Shown here: piece by piece, positions 45,000-57,866 of the stretch
Numbering within the stretch: position 1 is the first letter of the stretch
How the letters are laid out: each line of letters starts with the position of its first letter
DNA from: Anniella stebbinsi
Taxonomy: Eukaryota > Chordata > Lepidosauria > Squamata > Anniellidae
NCBI GenBank assembly: GCA_029215795.1
Contig: JARDYH010000007.1
Coordinates: 22,393,263 to 22,457,262, forward strand
Direction: 5' to 3'
Length of the DNA stretch: 64,000 nt
Notes under the pieces: generated by a model
Told to the model about the DNA's origin: nothing
The model's database searches: none
The model's input: only the letters and a program-made list of their open reading frames with translations
Translations under genes and position numbers: made by a program

Positions 45000-46985
45000 C
45001 TGCTATCAGGTAGCTACAGTTCCTCCCCTTCTTGAAATATAGTAAGGAAGGGGAGTATTATTAGACCAACTGAGACCAGCAACAAATGATGGAGTCTATC
45101 ATCTTACCTAAAGGGTTCCAGCCAGCCATTCCCTCCAAATACTGCAGTCTATTCCCCATTCCATATTCCACTTTTCCAGCTGTATATCTATATTTTGTGG
45201 CTACTGGGCATGCTCTATCCTTATTGGGCTGCTTTTGTTTTTGTTTTGTTTTTTGGAGGGGGGCAGTTGTTGACCTGTTATATTTTAAATATATTTATTT
45301 TGAAAGCTTGTACTTTTTCAAACTACAGGGTTCACCCAGGCATAGAAATAAATATTTCCTTCTTGCTTCTCAGTTAATTTTCAATAGAGCATTTGGAGAA
45401 CACAGGATGTTGTTGTCATTGTTTTAATTTTGTTTTACAATGCTCTTGGTAAATAAATACCTAAATAATCTAAATATGTTTAGCTTAAGGAATTATAATT
45501 TTGCTCACCTAGAGATTTCTTCTTTTCTTGTTTCTGAATGTGTGCTTCACTTTCTTTTCTCCTTTGTCCCTGTCTTGGCACAAACAACATGCATTTGGAT
45601 AATATTTACAGTTATTCTAAAGAACACTTTGATAAACTGTTGGAGTAATCTTCCATGTTTGATCAGATTTCTGGACACAATGCTGAAGACTTGGACTCAC
45701 TTGTAAGATTGTGCAACAAGACAATCAGAAATGAACGGCATATCTCTACTCTACTTGAATATTTTTTGGAGCCAAATGAATCCTCATGGGTCTGCAGATC
45801 TTTAAAGAAGTAGGCTTGTTTAGGAAGAATGAAGAATTCACTCAGAAGTGGTGTGCCGTTCTTAACAATTGCTCCCAGGATTTAATTATACCTATTACAG
45901 ATACTTCCATTAAAGCTAATTTACAGCTTCAGTGACTAGTGGATAAAAAGACTGAAAGATATAGAGAAACACTTAGCAAAGAGATGGAGTGAAAGCTCTC
46001 AACACTGGAGGAGATAACATACATACAGAAAGAACTAACAGAATTCTAATGCTTTTTTATTGTTTGTTTGGCCAAGGGGATTATGATAATGACATGATAT
46101 AACATTGGCTATAAAATTTGTCCAAAACAGCCTTCTTTGCCTCTAACAAAGGATGCATGTTTGAGAAACCTTGCAACTTAGATCAACAAGAGCTGAAGTT
46201 CCTGCACAATGCCAGATTCTGATCTGTGAATCACTCAAACTTAATAACTTCTCTTTTTTGCCTATGGCCAATGCTTGTGCATCAGAGGATTCTGTACCAT
46301 TGATGGCTGGTAGTTAAAAGTGTGAACTGCCTCCATTGGAAAAAAAAATATGAGGAGGTGACATGGAAGTTCTTTTGTTACATCTGATAGGTCATTTACA
46401 CAAGTGTGGGGATGGGTGAACTCCCTCCCCACACGAGTCCCATTCATGCTCTGCTCTCCAGGGTCCCACCAGTTACTGCCACCAGAATGCATGTGAGGCA
46501 AACCACCAGACGGTCTGGCCAGCACCCGGCAAAACCTTGTGTCTTTTCTTTTCTCCACCAGCTGTGTTTTGCACAAATTCACAGTTGGGAACATTTGTGC
46601 AAAACCACAACCATAAATAGTACAGTTTGTGTAAAAATGCAGGAATAAAGCACCAGTTATGTCTGCAACTTTGCCCAAATTGCACCGTTTACGACTGCAG
46701 TTTTGTGCAGATTGCAATTTCCATAAATATTCCCAACCACGGATGTGTGTAATCAGGATTTGCACACAAAAAAGGTGAGAAACCATGAGCTTGCCCAACT
46801 TGGCAAATTGGCAAAAAGCCCCTAACTGGGTTCCTCAGATACCCCTAAATGCAAGTAATCACTTGATATGGCCATCATCAAGGCATGCACATGTATATGT
46901 GTGAATCAGACCATGAGGGGATTTCCACCTGGTTCTCATTTCCCATTCCGACACTAAAATCACTTTCCAATACTTTCTTGCCTGC
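45000..46985. other. Anonymous intergenic sequence
   Basis: No gene recognised. 46555-46760 repeats tttgtgcaaaa/tttgcacaaa words and resembles 600-770. The 178-aa ORF (46262-46798, minus) has no recognisable domain and overlaps this low-complexity stretch. Confidence 0.45.
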
Positions 46986-47033
46986 TGTGTGTGTGTGTGT
47001 GTGTGTGTGTGTATGAGAGAGAGAGAGAGAGAT
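46986..47033. repeat. (GT)n(GA)n microsatellite
   Basis: About 13 GT units, then GA units. Confidence 0.9.
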
Positions 47034-47638
47034 TTTAGATAGATGAGATCTCTCATAGAAGGGTTTTTTAATTAAGAATAACAGGCTAAGCTGTGGTAGC
47101 ATTAATTATCTCAAGATTTTTGCAGCTTGATTACTTTCTGATGTGGAAGAGCTTCCTAGTCAGACCTATTCAAATCAAGATTCCTTTGTTTTAGTTTAGA
47201 GAGCCAGGAAAGATTTCCCAAGGGAGTATACACAGAAGCCTCTAAGAAAGCAAAAAAACAGAGTAAGAGTGACGGTTTGAAAGTTGTGATGTGTAGCATG
47301 AAAAATACAGTGAGCAAGTGGTGCTATAAGACAAAGGAGAATGTTTCTAAACTAGAGGTGTGGGGGAATCAATGGTGTCAAGGAAATATAACATCTGCCA
47401 TTACATTTTTTCAAATGAAAAGCTCACTTCTAAGAGGAAATGGTAGATCACATTGCTATTGTTTCTATATAAACTTCCGGGAATGTTGGACAAGATCCAG
47501 CCTGTGTTGAGCACTGTCAAACTTCTTGGATTGTAACAGTACAGATCTAAGCATGTGCTTCACTGTCCTGTCAAATGAATAGGACTTGGAAGCACTATGG
47601 ATGGCCCAGTCTCTGCCTCCCACCACCACCACCACCAT

Positions 47639-47640
<2 letters not shown>

Positions 47641-47670
<30 letters not shown>
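47641..47670. repeat. (CA)n microsatellite
   Basis: About 14 CA units abutting the family C palindrome. Confidence 0.95.
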
Positions 47671-47767
47671 GGCCCTGTTCAGAAGACACCTTAAACCACA
47701 GCAGTTAAGGCTTTGTTAACAAAAAAGCCTTAACTGCCATGATTTAAGGTGTCTTCTGAACACACCC
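47671..47767. mobile_element. 97-bp palindromic element, family C copy 2
   Basis: Arms tgttcagaagacaccttaaa and its reverse complement (with one small bulge) enclose gcagttaaggcttt / aaagccttaactgc. Near-perfect hairpin. Longer relative at 19082. Confidence 0.75.
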
Positions 47768-48239
47768 ACATATAGTCTGAAGGTAGGGATCTTTTTTTTC
47801 CTCTTTCTCTTTTTGTATAATGCCAATCAGCAGTTTTATAGATAAAATGATGGTACTATTGTATCATCATAATTGCAAGCTTTCTAATCCATGCATGCAC
47901 AAATACTATTGGCTTTTCAGGTACCATCACCACCTCCCTTTGTTTAGAAGCATCAGTACAGCTGGTAAAAGGGTATGTTACAACTGATCCCATTATTTGT
48001 GGGGACTGGGAAAGGAACCAGCCTGGAGGTTTTCTCAGTTCTGAATGGCCTGCCACGAATTCAAATATAAAAGCTTCCTCATTTAACACTTATACTTGTA
48101 AATTGGGTTGAAGGAGCAGCATCACCCTTTCAATCTTCCCTCAGTAGCCGCAAATAACTGTACATACATAAAATGAAGGTTTCATAACCACTTTCCTAAT
48201 TTGGGTAGGCTCTGTTTAGGATATGAGAGTGCACAGAGT

Positions 48240-48665
48240 CAATATATTATGTCATGGTACCAGTGGGATCTGGTACTGATGATGGAGATCACTCATGTCC
48301 AAGTAAGATTGTCTTCCAGGGTTAGAGACTTTAATGGTGGGTCTGCAGATGATTGTGGAGGCTGATCCTGGATCCACACAGCCTCCCACAGTGAGGACAC
48401 AGGTTTCAGGATGGAAGTCAGTCACAAAGAGGATTTGCTTGATGTGCTTTCTGCATAGCTCATTTATCCCTTTCATCCTTTCTTCGCTCTTCTTCAAAAT
48501 CCATAGCACCTTTGGTAATGGCTGACCTCCAGTTAAGATGTTCCTGGGCCAAATCTTCCCAGTTCTTGATGTTTACTTTACATTTCTTCAAGCTAACTTG
48601 GAGAATGTCTTTAAACCTCTTTTGCTGCCTCTGAGGTTACATTTCCCAGTCGTAAGATGAGCGTA
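48240..48665 (-). pseudogene. Non-LTR retrotransposon 3' fragment (family uncertain)
   Basis: Broken minus-strand translation includes KRGLKTFSKLA and LTVGGCVDPGSA. The layout (a K-F-D-L helix, a W-x(n)-R segment, then a Cys-containing end) resembles the C-terminus of some vertebrate LINE reverse transcriptases. There are stops and frameshifts. I cannot name the clade. Confidence 0.3.
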
Positions 48666-49066
48666 GAACAGTTGTTTGGGGAGATGGTACTAACTAGAAC
48701 TGATAGGCTGGAGCTAAGGGGTCACCAAAGATCGAGCCATCTTTTGAATCCCATCACTGAGCAACCTAGAATATAACATAAAGAGTAAACAGAGGCAAGT
48801 TGTCTTTAAGATCATGAGTGTAAAGCAGGGGGTGGGGTGAATCCACACAGACACTCTAAAACACTTTTTTTTGGAATCACATCCTTCTATTTTAAAACAA
48901 CCCCCATTGCTCAGTGAATCAAATCACTTTAAGATCATGAATGCAAAATAGCACAGATGATGATGATGATGAGACATGTATACCAACTGCTCACTTTGAC
49001 TCATACCCCGGTTTGGTGCTTTATAAAGAGCCCACTTCTTCTCAAAGCAATTCAGAGTTAGACCAT

Positions 49067-49281
49067 GGCTCAATTCAGACGACACGATAGTCAATGGTGG
49101 GTTGACTAACCCTAACCCTAGGGGGTACTCCCCACACAACATGGTAATAAATAATCAACTGTGGTGTGGATGAGGATCAACGCTGAGTTGACTATGGCAG
49201 CATTCAGATGACACAATAGTCAAAACAACTGACGATTGTTTCCCCCACACCAGTTGTTTATTGTGTCATCCGAATTGAGCC
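49067..49281. mobile_element. Inverted-repeat element, family D copy 3
   Basis: Ends ggctcaattcagacgacac and gtgtcatccgaattgagcc, with an internal third end (gcattcagatgacacaatag). A 3-bp direct repeat, cat, flanks it, which is weak. The aaccctaaccctag inside is two telomere-like units, too few to be meaningful. Confidence 0.65.
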
Positions 49282-49289
49282 CATATATA

Positions 49290-50050
49290 TGATTCAATGT
49301 TGGACTCAAACTGGGATTCAGGAAACTGAGGGTTTATATTTCCCACTGACTAGTATGTGAAAACCATAAATACTTACAATGGCTTTTTTTGGGGGGGGGG
49401 GGTCTTTATCAGAATTGGATGATAGTCACAGGCATTGCAGCTCTTTAGGAGAGACATAGATGTCTGAATATGTCCAATGTCAGGAAAAAAAGAAATAGTG
49501 CAGAAGTTTTTGTTCTGCATGTCTTTATTTTTCAATTAAAACAACAACAACCTGCCAGTTATTGGCAGAAATGAATGTCAATTGCAATGGTAGCTTGACA
49601 AAGACACAAGGGGTACCAGGAAAACCAAGGCTCTGACTGCACTCTAGGTGGTTGGAGCTCCGATTAAACAAAGGTTTAAAGAAAAAAAGCTAATTAATGC
49701 AAACAGACATTGAAAGTGAGTAGTGGAGCTGAGGATGCATGTGTAGTAGGGCCTTCAATATATATACCTTTCTCTGGGCTGAAGCCCTTACCTGAAGATG
49801 GGATGCTAGAGGGTGTTGCAAATCCTTGGTTTGGCTGACGGCAGACACATGTTTTCCATTTAAAAATTAGTCTTGTTTTGGCAGGTTACGAGTAGCAGTC
49901 CTAGCCTATTTAGGTGAGCAGAATCTTGGGATATGGTGCTCACTTGTCTGATAGTAGCTGGGTGTGTAATTTATCTCTCTCTCCAAGGAAATCAGCCCAA
50001 GAGCTCTTCTTCAGAATTTAGGCCAGTCCTGTGGTGGGGTTCCTCGAGTA
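49290..50050. other. Anonymous sequence
   Basis: No gene or clear repeat seen, apart from a G-run at 49390-49401. Confidence 0.4.
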
Positions 50051-50052
50051 GG

Positions 50053-50263
50053 AACATAGAATCATAGAATAGTAGAGTTGGAGGGGGCCTATAAGGCCAC
50101 CAAATCCAACCCCCTTCTCAATGCAGGAATCCACCTTAAAGCATAGCTGACAGATGGATGCCCAGCTGCCTCTTGAATGCCTCTAGAGTGGGGAGAGCCC
50201 ACCACCTCCTTAGGTTATTTGTTTCATCCTCTGTGTAACAACCTTTCAAGTATTTGAAGAATA
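50053..50263 (-). repeat. CR1 LINE 3' fragment with internal deletion
   Basis: aacatagaatcatagaatag, agagttggagggggcctata, then directly tcctctgtgtaacaaccttt. About 100 bp present in 57867-58402 is missing. Confidence 0.8.
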
Positions 50264-51049
50264 AGAGGGGCCACACAACCACAGTTGGTCACTGATTTGC
50301 CAAAGGGAAATGGCACCCTGTGATTCCAGTGTGGAACCTTGCTTCTGAGATAGAAGAGACCTTGTGATGGCACTTTGCTCTGATTAGCAAGAAATCCTGT
50401 GCTTTTAGCAGGGGAAGGAATCTGTCCAGGGAGACCAGTCCTTCAGGGATTTCAGCATGGAGCTTTTCCTCTGGGAGGAGAAACTCTTGGTGATTCCAGC
50501 AGCAACATGTCACCTTACATCTGGGAGGTGAGACACACTGACTGTTCAAAACTGAACTTTCAATACTTCCCAACCCACCCACATACACACAAAATGGCAC
50601 ATGGAAGGGCAACACTTGCAAAACTGGTTTTCATTGGAAATGATGTTACTTATCTCCTGTCAAAAGGATTTAGCATCCTACTTAAAACTATTTCTGACGC
50701 ACAAATGAAAACCTTACTGCACATTGTATTCCCAACAATCCTCATTGGGGATACCCATTCATAACATTTTACAGTATTCTGGAGAGAAATCACTTTGAGT
50801 TTTGAACAGGTTTTGAACAGGTTTATGTCTTTCTTTTCCTTTGGGGAATATGAACATTTGTCTTATCCAGCATTGCATATGTGACAGAGCTGCAGATAAT
50901 TGTCTCTTTCTCGGTTTCCCACCCACCCACCTTGCAGAGACTGGAGAGCATGGGGTGAAAGGCATCGAGGTTACTGATTTATCCTAAGATGGGGTCTGTT
51001 TGGTTCACTCGAAAACGACTTCATTTCAAATGTTAGCAGCAATGTGAAC

Positions 51050-51199
51050 AAAGGAATGTGCAGCAGTACCAGGTAAGTAGGTGTTGTGATTGGAGGAGGC
51101 AGGCAGTCACAGAGAAAGGCAGTCAAAGAGGTAGACAGGGTGGTCAGCTATGCAAAGCAAACATGGCCTCACTGATCATGAGTAGGAGACCATGCTAGG
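51050..51199. repeat. Dispersed repeat fragment shared with 38135-38300
   Basis: Same ordered words as the 38.1-kb copy; see there. It runs directly into a family B element. Confidence 0.45.
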
Positions 51200-51337
51200 G
51201 ACCAATCTACACCAAGCAGGATACGACAATTTGAAAACATTTTGAAAACTGAATATGGAGTGTGTCCTGGCACCCAACAGTTGTCACTACTGTTATAAAC
51301 TGTTTTAAACCATTTTAAAGCAGTAGTGTAGATCCTG
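51200..51337. mobile_element. Inverted-repeat element, family B copy 6
   Basis: Reverse orientation: atctacaccaagcaggatac ... aacagttgtcactactgtta ... aaagcagtagtgtagatcct. A complete copy with both ends. Confidence 0.65.
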
Positions 51338-51424
51338 CTCACTCTAGCAGGGTGCCTTGAGAGCATAGGAAACGTATCCCTTTCTGCCTTTGCATATAGT
51401 AGCAATACTTATAGTTAAGCAATG

Positions 51425-51728
51425 CATATAGTTAAACTATAGAATTCACTGCCACAAGATGTAGTGGTGGCCACCAGTTTGGATGGCTTCAAAAAGGGAA
51501 GATTCTGGGAGGTGAAAGTATCAACGGCTACTAGTCCTGATGGCTATATGCTTTCTCCAGTAGCAGAGACAATAAGCCTATATGCACCAGTTACTGGGAG
51601 GGTACTGTTGTACCTGTGTCCTGCTTGTGGGTTCATGGCCAACAGCTGGTTGGTCACCATGTGAACGGAATGCTGGACTAGATGAGCCCTTGATCTGATA
51701 CAACAGGGCTCTTCTTATGTTCTTATGC
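51425..51728 (+). repeat. CR1-like LINE 3' fragment (second subfamily)
   Basis: Ends ctgatacaacagggctcttc-ttatgttctta, the reverse complement of the start of 61162 and 63160. Contains ggccaacagctggttggtca and tatagttaaactatagaatt. Confidence 0.65.
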
Positions 51729-52185
51729 TCCTCCTAAACTCAACTACACAGGAAGCACTCCTGTTGGGTCACCGTGGTGGTTATGGTGAAAACTGCTCAT
51801 CCAAGGCAAAAAACAAAACAAAACTCAATTCACACCCAACACTCACCCAGGCAAAAATCCACTCATCTCACTCTCACCGCAGTAACAAACACCTACCTAA
51901 CTCCCACCCCCACCTATGCTCTAACCCGTCAGCTACAGCCTTCTGCAGATGCCGAACTTCCCCTCTCTTACCAAGCCTATAGCATCATTTGTTCTTCCAT
52001 CAATCTCTAGCAAGTACATCCAGCACCTTTTGACCTCAAGAGGAAAAGCGTTCTTCTCATCCACTACGCCCCCTTCATTTTACAGAGCCCAACTCCATCG
52101 GTTATGAAAAGAAACTTCCTAACACAGCATTTAGCATTTTGAATCACTCCTGGCAAAGAAGGGAAGTAGGTCTACCTATTTCTCT

Positions 52186-52400
52186 GTGTACTATGGGCTG
52201 GATCCAGACTTGGCCATATTTAGGATAGATCCATTGAACTCAAAAGGGCTTAAGTTAGACATGACTAACAGGATTCACCTTTATTTCAATGGGCCTACTC
52301 TAAATATAACTAATAGTATCTACTCAGAAGTCAGCTCCACTGAGTTTAATGGTGATTACTCCCAAGCAAGTATGCATAGGATTGTAGCCTAAGTCTGGAT
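52186..52400 (+). repeat. Dispersed squamate repeat (SINE/LINE-like)
   Basis: gggctggatccagacttggc ... tctactcagaagtcagctcc ... aggattgtagcctaagtctg. The 'cagaagtaagtcc-attgagttcaatgg ... taggattgcagcc' design is common in squamate DNA. The 68-aa ORF over it is incidental. Confidence 0.6.
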
Positions 52401-52409
52401 CCATCCAGC

Positions 52410-53960
52410 ATAATGAAGTTGTATGCTAACAAATATTTGGGACTTGGAAAATAATATAGAGATACAGTCTTATGGATAAAATTATATCTGTCATTAAAAA
52501 AAATAAATTATTATGGTTTCACAAGTTACAACATATGGATATATATTTTAACTAATCCATGTGTTAAAGCAATTTATACACTATGAGCTAAATATGATTA
52601 AATTAGCCCTTGGCATATCACCACTTACATTTTGTAATTATAATGAGCAAATAAATAGGAGGAATATGTTAGGAGATATGTTTAGTTTCGAAATAAATAA
52701 TTGAATTGTTTTGAAAGGTTTGATTGGTAACGGAATACACCTGCCTTATATTCAGTCTTTGTCGGGGGAGGGGGATTGCTTGTCCTTTGTGACTACCCAT
52801 ACCTCCGATGACAGCCATTTTGTGTTGATTCCCAAGACAGTTGTGAAATATGCCCATGGGACCAAAATGTTGATCTACCCCAGTAGACTTTCCTCACATA
52901 TAAGTGTTCCTTCTTTCTGTACAGTTGAAGGATTCATGAGGCCTTTGAGGGAAATGGTATTAACCAACTGAAATATATTTGGATGTGCAAAACTTGGAGG
53001 GGTGGTTTACAGTTGAATGCAATTTTCTTTTACATTTTATTAGTCTCACACCCTATACTACATAAAAGGGTCAATAGGAAAAAAAGAGATACTATATTTT
53101 AGTGTTCTTCATATTTGTAATTTGATGATTTGTGTTTCCTACATCTCTCAGTGGTTATTTATTGAATTATAACAGGATAAAGATGCGTGCATTTCTCCCA
53201 ATGAGCAAAGATTTGTTTTATTTCATTTTATTTTTTTAAGTGTATATTGTAGAATCAAACAATTTCATTTTTAAGGTCTAGCTGCAGTGTCATTTCATGT
53301 GTTGCTGATGTGAAAGGAAGTAGCCTGAAATCACCACCTCACTTGCCTTTTTTCATTAGTTCGCCTACATTATTGCACAGAATCAATTGTCACTTCTTCT
53401 CTCTCCTGTTAGTGCTATAGAGACAACAATTCTGAGATAGAGGTAATCACTACTCTTTCTTGTCTGTATTGCAATTGGTTATTCAGTTCCAGTGACAAGC
53501 CAAGCCAATTGCTTCTGTCCACATTCATTAAAGACAATTGGAGTGTGCAGGAGAAAGTGAAAGGAAGTTTGCAGACAGTAACCATTGCAAGGCGCTGCTA
53601 GCCAAGGGAAGGACTAAGTCTGCGAAACTTTTCTTAGGGACAAAATAATGCAGTTTGCTTCTGCTGAGTTGGGCAAGGTTTAAGGCACAGCAGTTAAGAA
53701 CATGAACTAACATCAAAGCTCCACATCTAATCAGAGAAACAGCAGAAGTCAATGAACACTCTTTAATGGTAACATATGCATATATAGGAGAAAGTCAACT
53801 GGGATATTCAACAGTGCAAGCACTGATCTAATTAATGATATTTGTGTCAAGGCACTACTGTGATCTTGGTCAAGGTCTGTTAATTTCATTGGGACTTGCA
53901 CAGGATAGCATGTCACGAATGCCACAAAGACCTCAGATAACAGGCTGGAATTCAAGCAAA
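52410..53960. other. Anonymous AT-rich sequence
   Basis: No gene recognised. ORFs of 62-86 aa have no domain. The low-GC stretch 52430-52700 is unassigned. Confidence 0.4.
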
Positions 53961-53999
53961 GAATTCTTCCACTTCCATCTATAGCATAGATTGGGACTC

Positions 54000-54808
54000 A
54001 ATTGCATCGAACTCACAAAACACTGCATGCTCCATCAGCAGGAAAGAAGGAGGAAAAGGTCTGCTGGACATTAACAGAATTCATAATAAACAGATATAAT
54101 CACTCAGAGAATTCTTCCACAACAAAAACACCCCCATTCATAAAGCCATAGTAAAAGCAGATTAAAAACTACACCTCACTCAACCTAGCACTACAAAATG
54201 AAGATCAAATATGGCCACTTACACTTGCAGAGAAGAAAAAAAAGAAGAAAAATGGGCGCAAAAACTACTCCATGGGAAGCACTACAACATAATACAGAAT
54301 CCACAAAAAAAAAAGAACAATTGTACAAATGGCTCAGGAAGGGTGAGCTATTTCCAGAAACTGAAGGATTCCTAATCACTATACAGGATCAAGTTATAGC
54401 AACCAAGAACTACCAAAAATATATCATAAAAGATAACAGTGTAACAACAGATATATGCAGGAAATGCCATCAATTCCAAGAAACAATAGACCATATAACA
54501 GGAGGATGTAAAATTCTGGCAGGAATGGACTATACAGACAGACACAATACAGCTGCAAAAACAATTCACCAACAACTGGCCATCAAAGTCAACCTTATCA
54601 AACAATCTATACCATACTATAGATATTCACCCAAACCAATCCTGTAAAATGCAGAACATAAAATATACTGGGACAGAACAATTCATATGGACAAGACAAT
54701 ATCTTGCAACCGCCCAGACATAACATTCATTGACAAAAAAAGAAAAACACACATACCTCATCGACATAGCAATACCGAATGACAAAAATGTTGTTGAAAA
54801 GGAAGAAG
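54000..54808 (+). pseudogene. R4-clade-like LINE, 5' part of an interrupted copy
   Basis: From ~54030 the broken translation reads KEGGKGLLDINRIHNKQI. The open frame 54198-54647 (149 aa) then covers the region between reverse transcriptase and endonuclease, with the CCHC finger CRKCHQFQETIDHITGGC. After a frameshift near 54745 comes the PD-(D/E)XK-type endonuclease: RPDITFIDKK, then HTYLIDIAIPN. These motifs belong to restriction-like-endonuclease LINEs (R2/R4 type). The coding region resumes at 55534 after an insertion. Inactive: frameshift, stops, no reverse transcriptase. Confidence 0.65.
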
Positions 54809-55533
54809 TGCCCTTCCCGCGTCCCATTCACATGGCCATTGGGGGGGGCTGTTGCGGGCCTGCTCCCCATTGGAGGAGGCCATCTGGTGCCACAGGCAGG
54901 GGGCGGAGAAGCAGCGCCAATATTAGGCGGCTTATTCCAGCCCCCGGCCGCTTTCGTTTGCAGCTCCCTCCCTCCCGTATGCAGTGTGGGTTCTCTGGTC
55001 GCCATATTGGGGGCCAAGTAGGAATTTTTCATGTACCCTGATTGGCTTTGGTTGCATGTTTTTTCACCTACTTCACACTGTAAGTCCGGAGAGAGTGTCT
55101 TAGGTTGTTTCTTAATTGGTCGCATTTTAAGGCGTTAGGGGCAGGCATGTTTAGCCAAAGGGACGGTGATCATTCTGTGGCACTGTTAACTGGTGACAGG
55201 TGATGCCTGAGGGCCTTTCGCTAAGGGCTTTGCAGCCTCGGAGGGAGGATATGGCTCATCTGTGAGGACAACTCACCTCGCTCCACCTGGGTTATGGCCC
55301 AGGGTGGAGCGACACGGGAAGGCCTCCCCTCCCCGAAAGGGGTAGGCCTGGGGCTGGCGAGCAGAGTAATGCCACTCGCCAGGCCTAGAATGTTTCGCCC
55401 ATTAATCGCTGTTAGAGTAATGGCGAAGTTAGGGCCTGCCCAGTACTTCCTTTGCAGATTTCAATAAAATGAGGCCCAGATTTGAATCCATATATCATGT
55501 GTCATCTCTTTATTTTCCGTTCCTCCATCTGCA
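54809..55533 (+). mobile_element. Solo-LTR-like insertion in the R4 LINE, copy 2
   Basis: The R4 reading frame stops at ...gttgaaaaggaagaag and resumes at aaagagagacaaatatgc. The 725 bp between begins TG and ends CA, has an AATAAA at about 55466 and no coding capacity. The gag-/aag-type flanks do not give a clean TSD. Related to 15080-15690. A solo LTR is the best reading; another non-coding element is possible. Confidence 0.55.
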
Positions 55534-55825
55534 AAAGAGAGACAAATATGCACCACTGGCCATAGAAGTCAAAGAACTATGGCAACAAGAAAAGGTCACA
55601 ATTATCCTGTTAGTCACCTCAGTCACCTGAATCACATCAAAAAACTATACAGAAAACCTCCAGAAACTGGGCCTACCAGAATACATCCACACCAACATCC
55701 AGAAAGCAGTCATAATTAAAACATGCTAAATCGTCAGGAAATTCCTGAATCAATAAAAAACAGCATGACTTGGCAAAGCCCATCATGTCTGTCTAGAAAA
55801 ACTGCCATGAGCGAGAAAGAGATCA
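55534..55825 (+). pseudogene. R4-clade-like LINE, 3' part with (ATC)n tail
   Basis: Continues the interrupted copy: APLAIEVKELWQQEKVTII, then ENLQKLGLPEYIHTNIQKAV and IVRKFLN. It ends at cgagaaagagatc followed by the (ATC)n tract 55826-55865. One in-frame TGA follows the SVT residues. Confidence 0.65.
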
Positions 55826-55827
55826 TT

Positions 55828-55865
<38 letters not shown>
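55826..55865. repeat. (ATC)n tail
   Basis: About 13 units at the 3' end of the R4-like LINE. Confidence 0.95.
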
Positions 55866-55869
55866 ACCA

Positions 55870-57180
55870 AGAGTGAAACCCTGCTGTAATAGGCCCTACA
55901 ATACCTTTGAGGTCATCTGCACAAGACATTCCCTCCCAATGACACTGGATAGCAATGAGAAATGCTACAGAATATGTTATACTACTTCATGAACTGTTGT
56001 ACAAAATCTTCCACAAGCATCTACAGAGCAAGAGCTATCAGCTATTTCCCGCTTCCATTCACAGTTCTTTGTATCCCACCCCCGTGTCTGTACTAAAACA
56101 ATTCACAGGTGACATAGCAGAGTTATCATGGAAAAAGAGCAGCAGCAGTGTACAGTACACCCATCACCACATGGCTGTCATTACCACAGCAGTAAACATG
56201 ACAACTTTGAGGAAGTGATATCTAATGGGCACAGTTTAAAAGACCATAAATCAATCAAAGTAAACTAAACTCAAAAGCAAGTAAATAAATAAATAAATAA
56301 ATAAACCCTTATTGAAATGCCTGTTAGCTTATTAAGTAGTCCTACAACTTTAACAACAGCACTATTTAATGACAGGCAAAATATAAGATGCAGTAATTTT
56401 CGTCCAATTCAGCACCACTTTTAGGTAAATTACGAATGCTCGCTCACAAACATACTCCTGTCACATAAGAAACCTTTTAAGCATTTTGTAGCTTTTACTC
56501 TCTACCATGTCATTTCCCTTCTGTTCTTCCCTCAGTATTTTGTGAAATTATTCTTGTTCCAGCAGAAAAGACATACCGTGTATATCTGTGTGTATGTGTG
56601 AAAATTGCATGCCTAGGCTGCTAGCCATCTATATCAATACCTCCACAAACATCCACCCTTAGCTCCTTGACATAATTGGGCACAGTAGTAAACAGTGACC
56701 TTGAGGTAAACTTGCTTTTCTTTCTTTCTTTTTCTTTGATGCTCTTATATAGCTCAGTTGCTTTTGAGAGTAAAATGTTTAAATGGAGGCTTCAACTGTT
56801 ACCCAGAAATGCCAAAAGAGGAAAGGAATTCCCTCTGGAGAAGTGAAGAATCCCCCTGAGAAGTTTCAGTAGGCTTATCAAAATTTTCTTTTACTTTCCT
56901 CGAAATTCTTCTGATTTTTGATTGAGTACGAGCTTTCACATTCACCTAAAAAAAAAAAAATCACTTGAGGCAAAACTTGGCGTCAATTCTACAAGGTGTA
57001 CAACTAACCTCTTTTGGATGTTATCAGAAATGTGGGGAACATGTGTGTGTAATGGGGGGAAAGACAGTGAGAGAGTAGATGTTGTACATTGTGGTGATAC
57101 TATGAGAAGTGGAATGTCTCTCATCACAAGGAATTCCATCACTATACATTTTTGTATATTCTACATTATTTTTATCTGAA
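55870..57180. other. Anonymous intergenic sequence
   Basis: No gene recognised. (AAAT)n lies at 56279-56306. Confidence 0.4.
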
Positions 57181-57192
57181 ATAATAGTATAC

Positions 57193-57506
57193 TAGGGTGA
57201 CCAGATAAAATCCAGGTCAGGGCTCCTATAACTTTAACAGTTGTAGAGAAAAGGGAATTTCAGCCAATGTCATTTGTATGCAATTAGTTCCTGGCGAAAT
57301 TCCCTCTTCATCACAACCGTTAAAGTTGCAGGGGCCCTGCCTTCTTTTGTATATGGTCACTCTAGTATAGTGCCTGCAACTTTAACGGTTGTGATGAAGA
57401 GGGAATTTCACCAGGAACTAATTGCATACAAATGACACTGGCTGAAATTCCCTTTTCTCTACAACTGTTGCAGGAGCCCTGACCTGGATTTTATCTGGTC
57501 AGCCTA
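57193..57506. mobile_element. Palindromic hAT-type MITE, family A copy 3
   Basis: Perfect TSD tagtatac (57185-57192 and 57507-57514). Ends tagggtgacc and ggtcagccta. Confidence 0.9.
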
Positions 57507-57866
57507 TAGTATACCTATTTTCCAGAATAGTTCTCAAAGCTGTAATCAGTTAAAAATACAAATATATGGACTGGTGATTTTGCCATGTATTTATCTATTT
57601 ATAAGGTTTATACACCACCTTTTAGGGAAAACCCTACCAAAGCAGTGTACAAAATTTAAAACTACCAAACACAATGAAACACTACTACTACCACCCCCAG
57701 GAACAAAAGCAAAAAAACAATAATGCAACAATAAAATCAACATTTACTTTATGTGACCTGTCGTTAGAACACCAGGTGCTACAAGTGATATGAAATGAAC
57801 CCACATGGATCCCAAGTGCTGTGACTCATGGCTCTGGTTCCCTCAAGGGTGATGGCAAAGGGAGTT

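Noticed and set aside
46262..46798. 178-aa minus-strand ORF as a host gene
   Set aside because: No domain, signal or splice structure recognised; it overlaps low-complexity repeat words. Chance open frame more likely.
49105..49122. Interstitial telomere repeat (aaccctaaccct)
   Set aside because: Only two units, within an inverted-repeat element.
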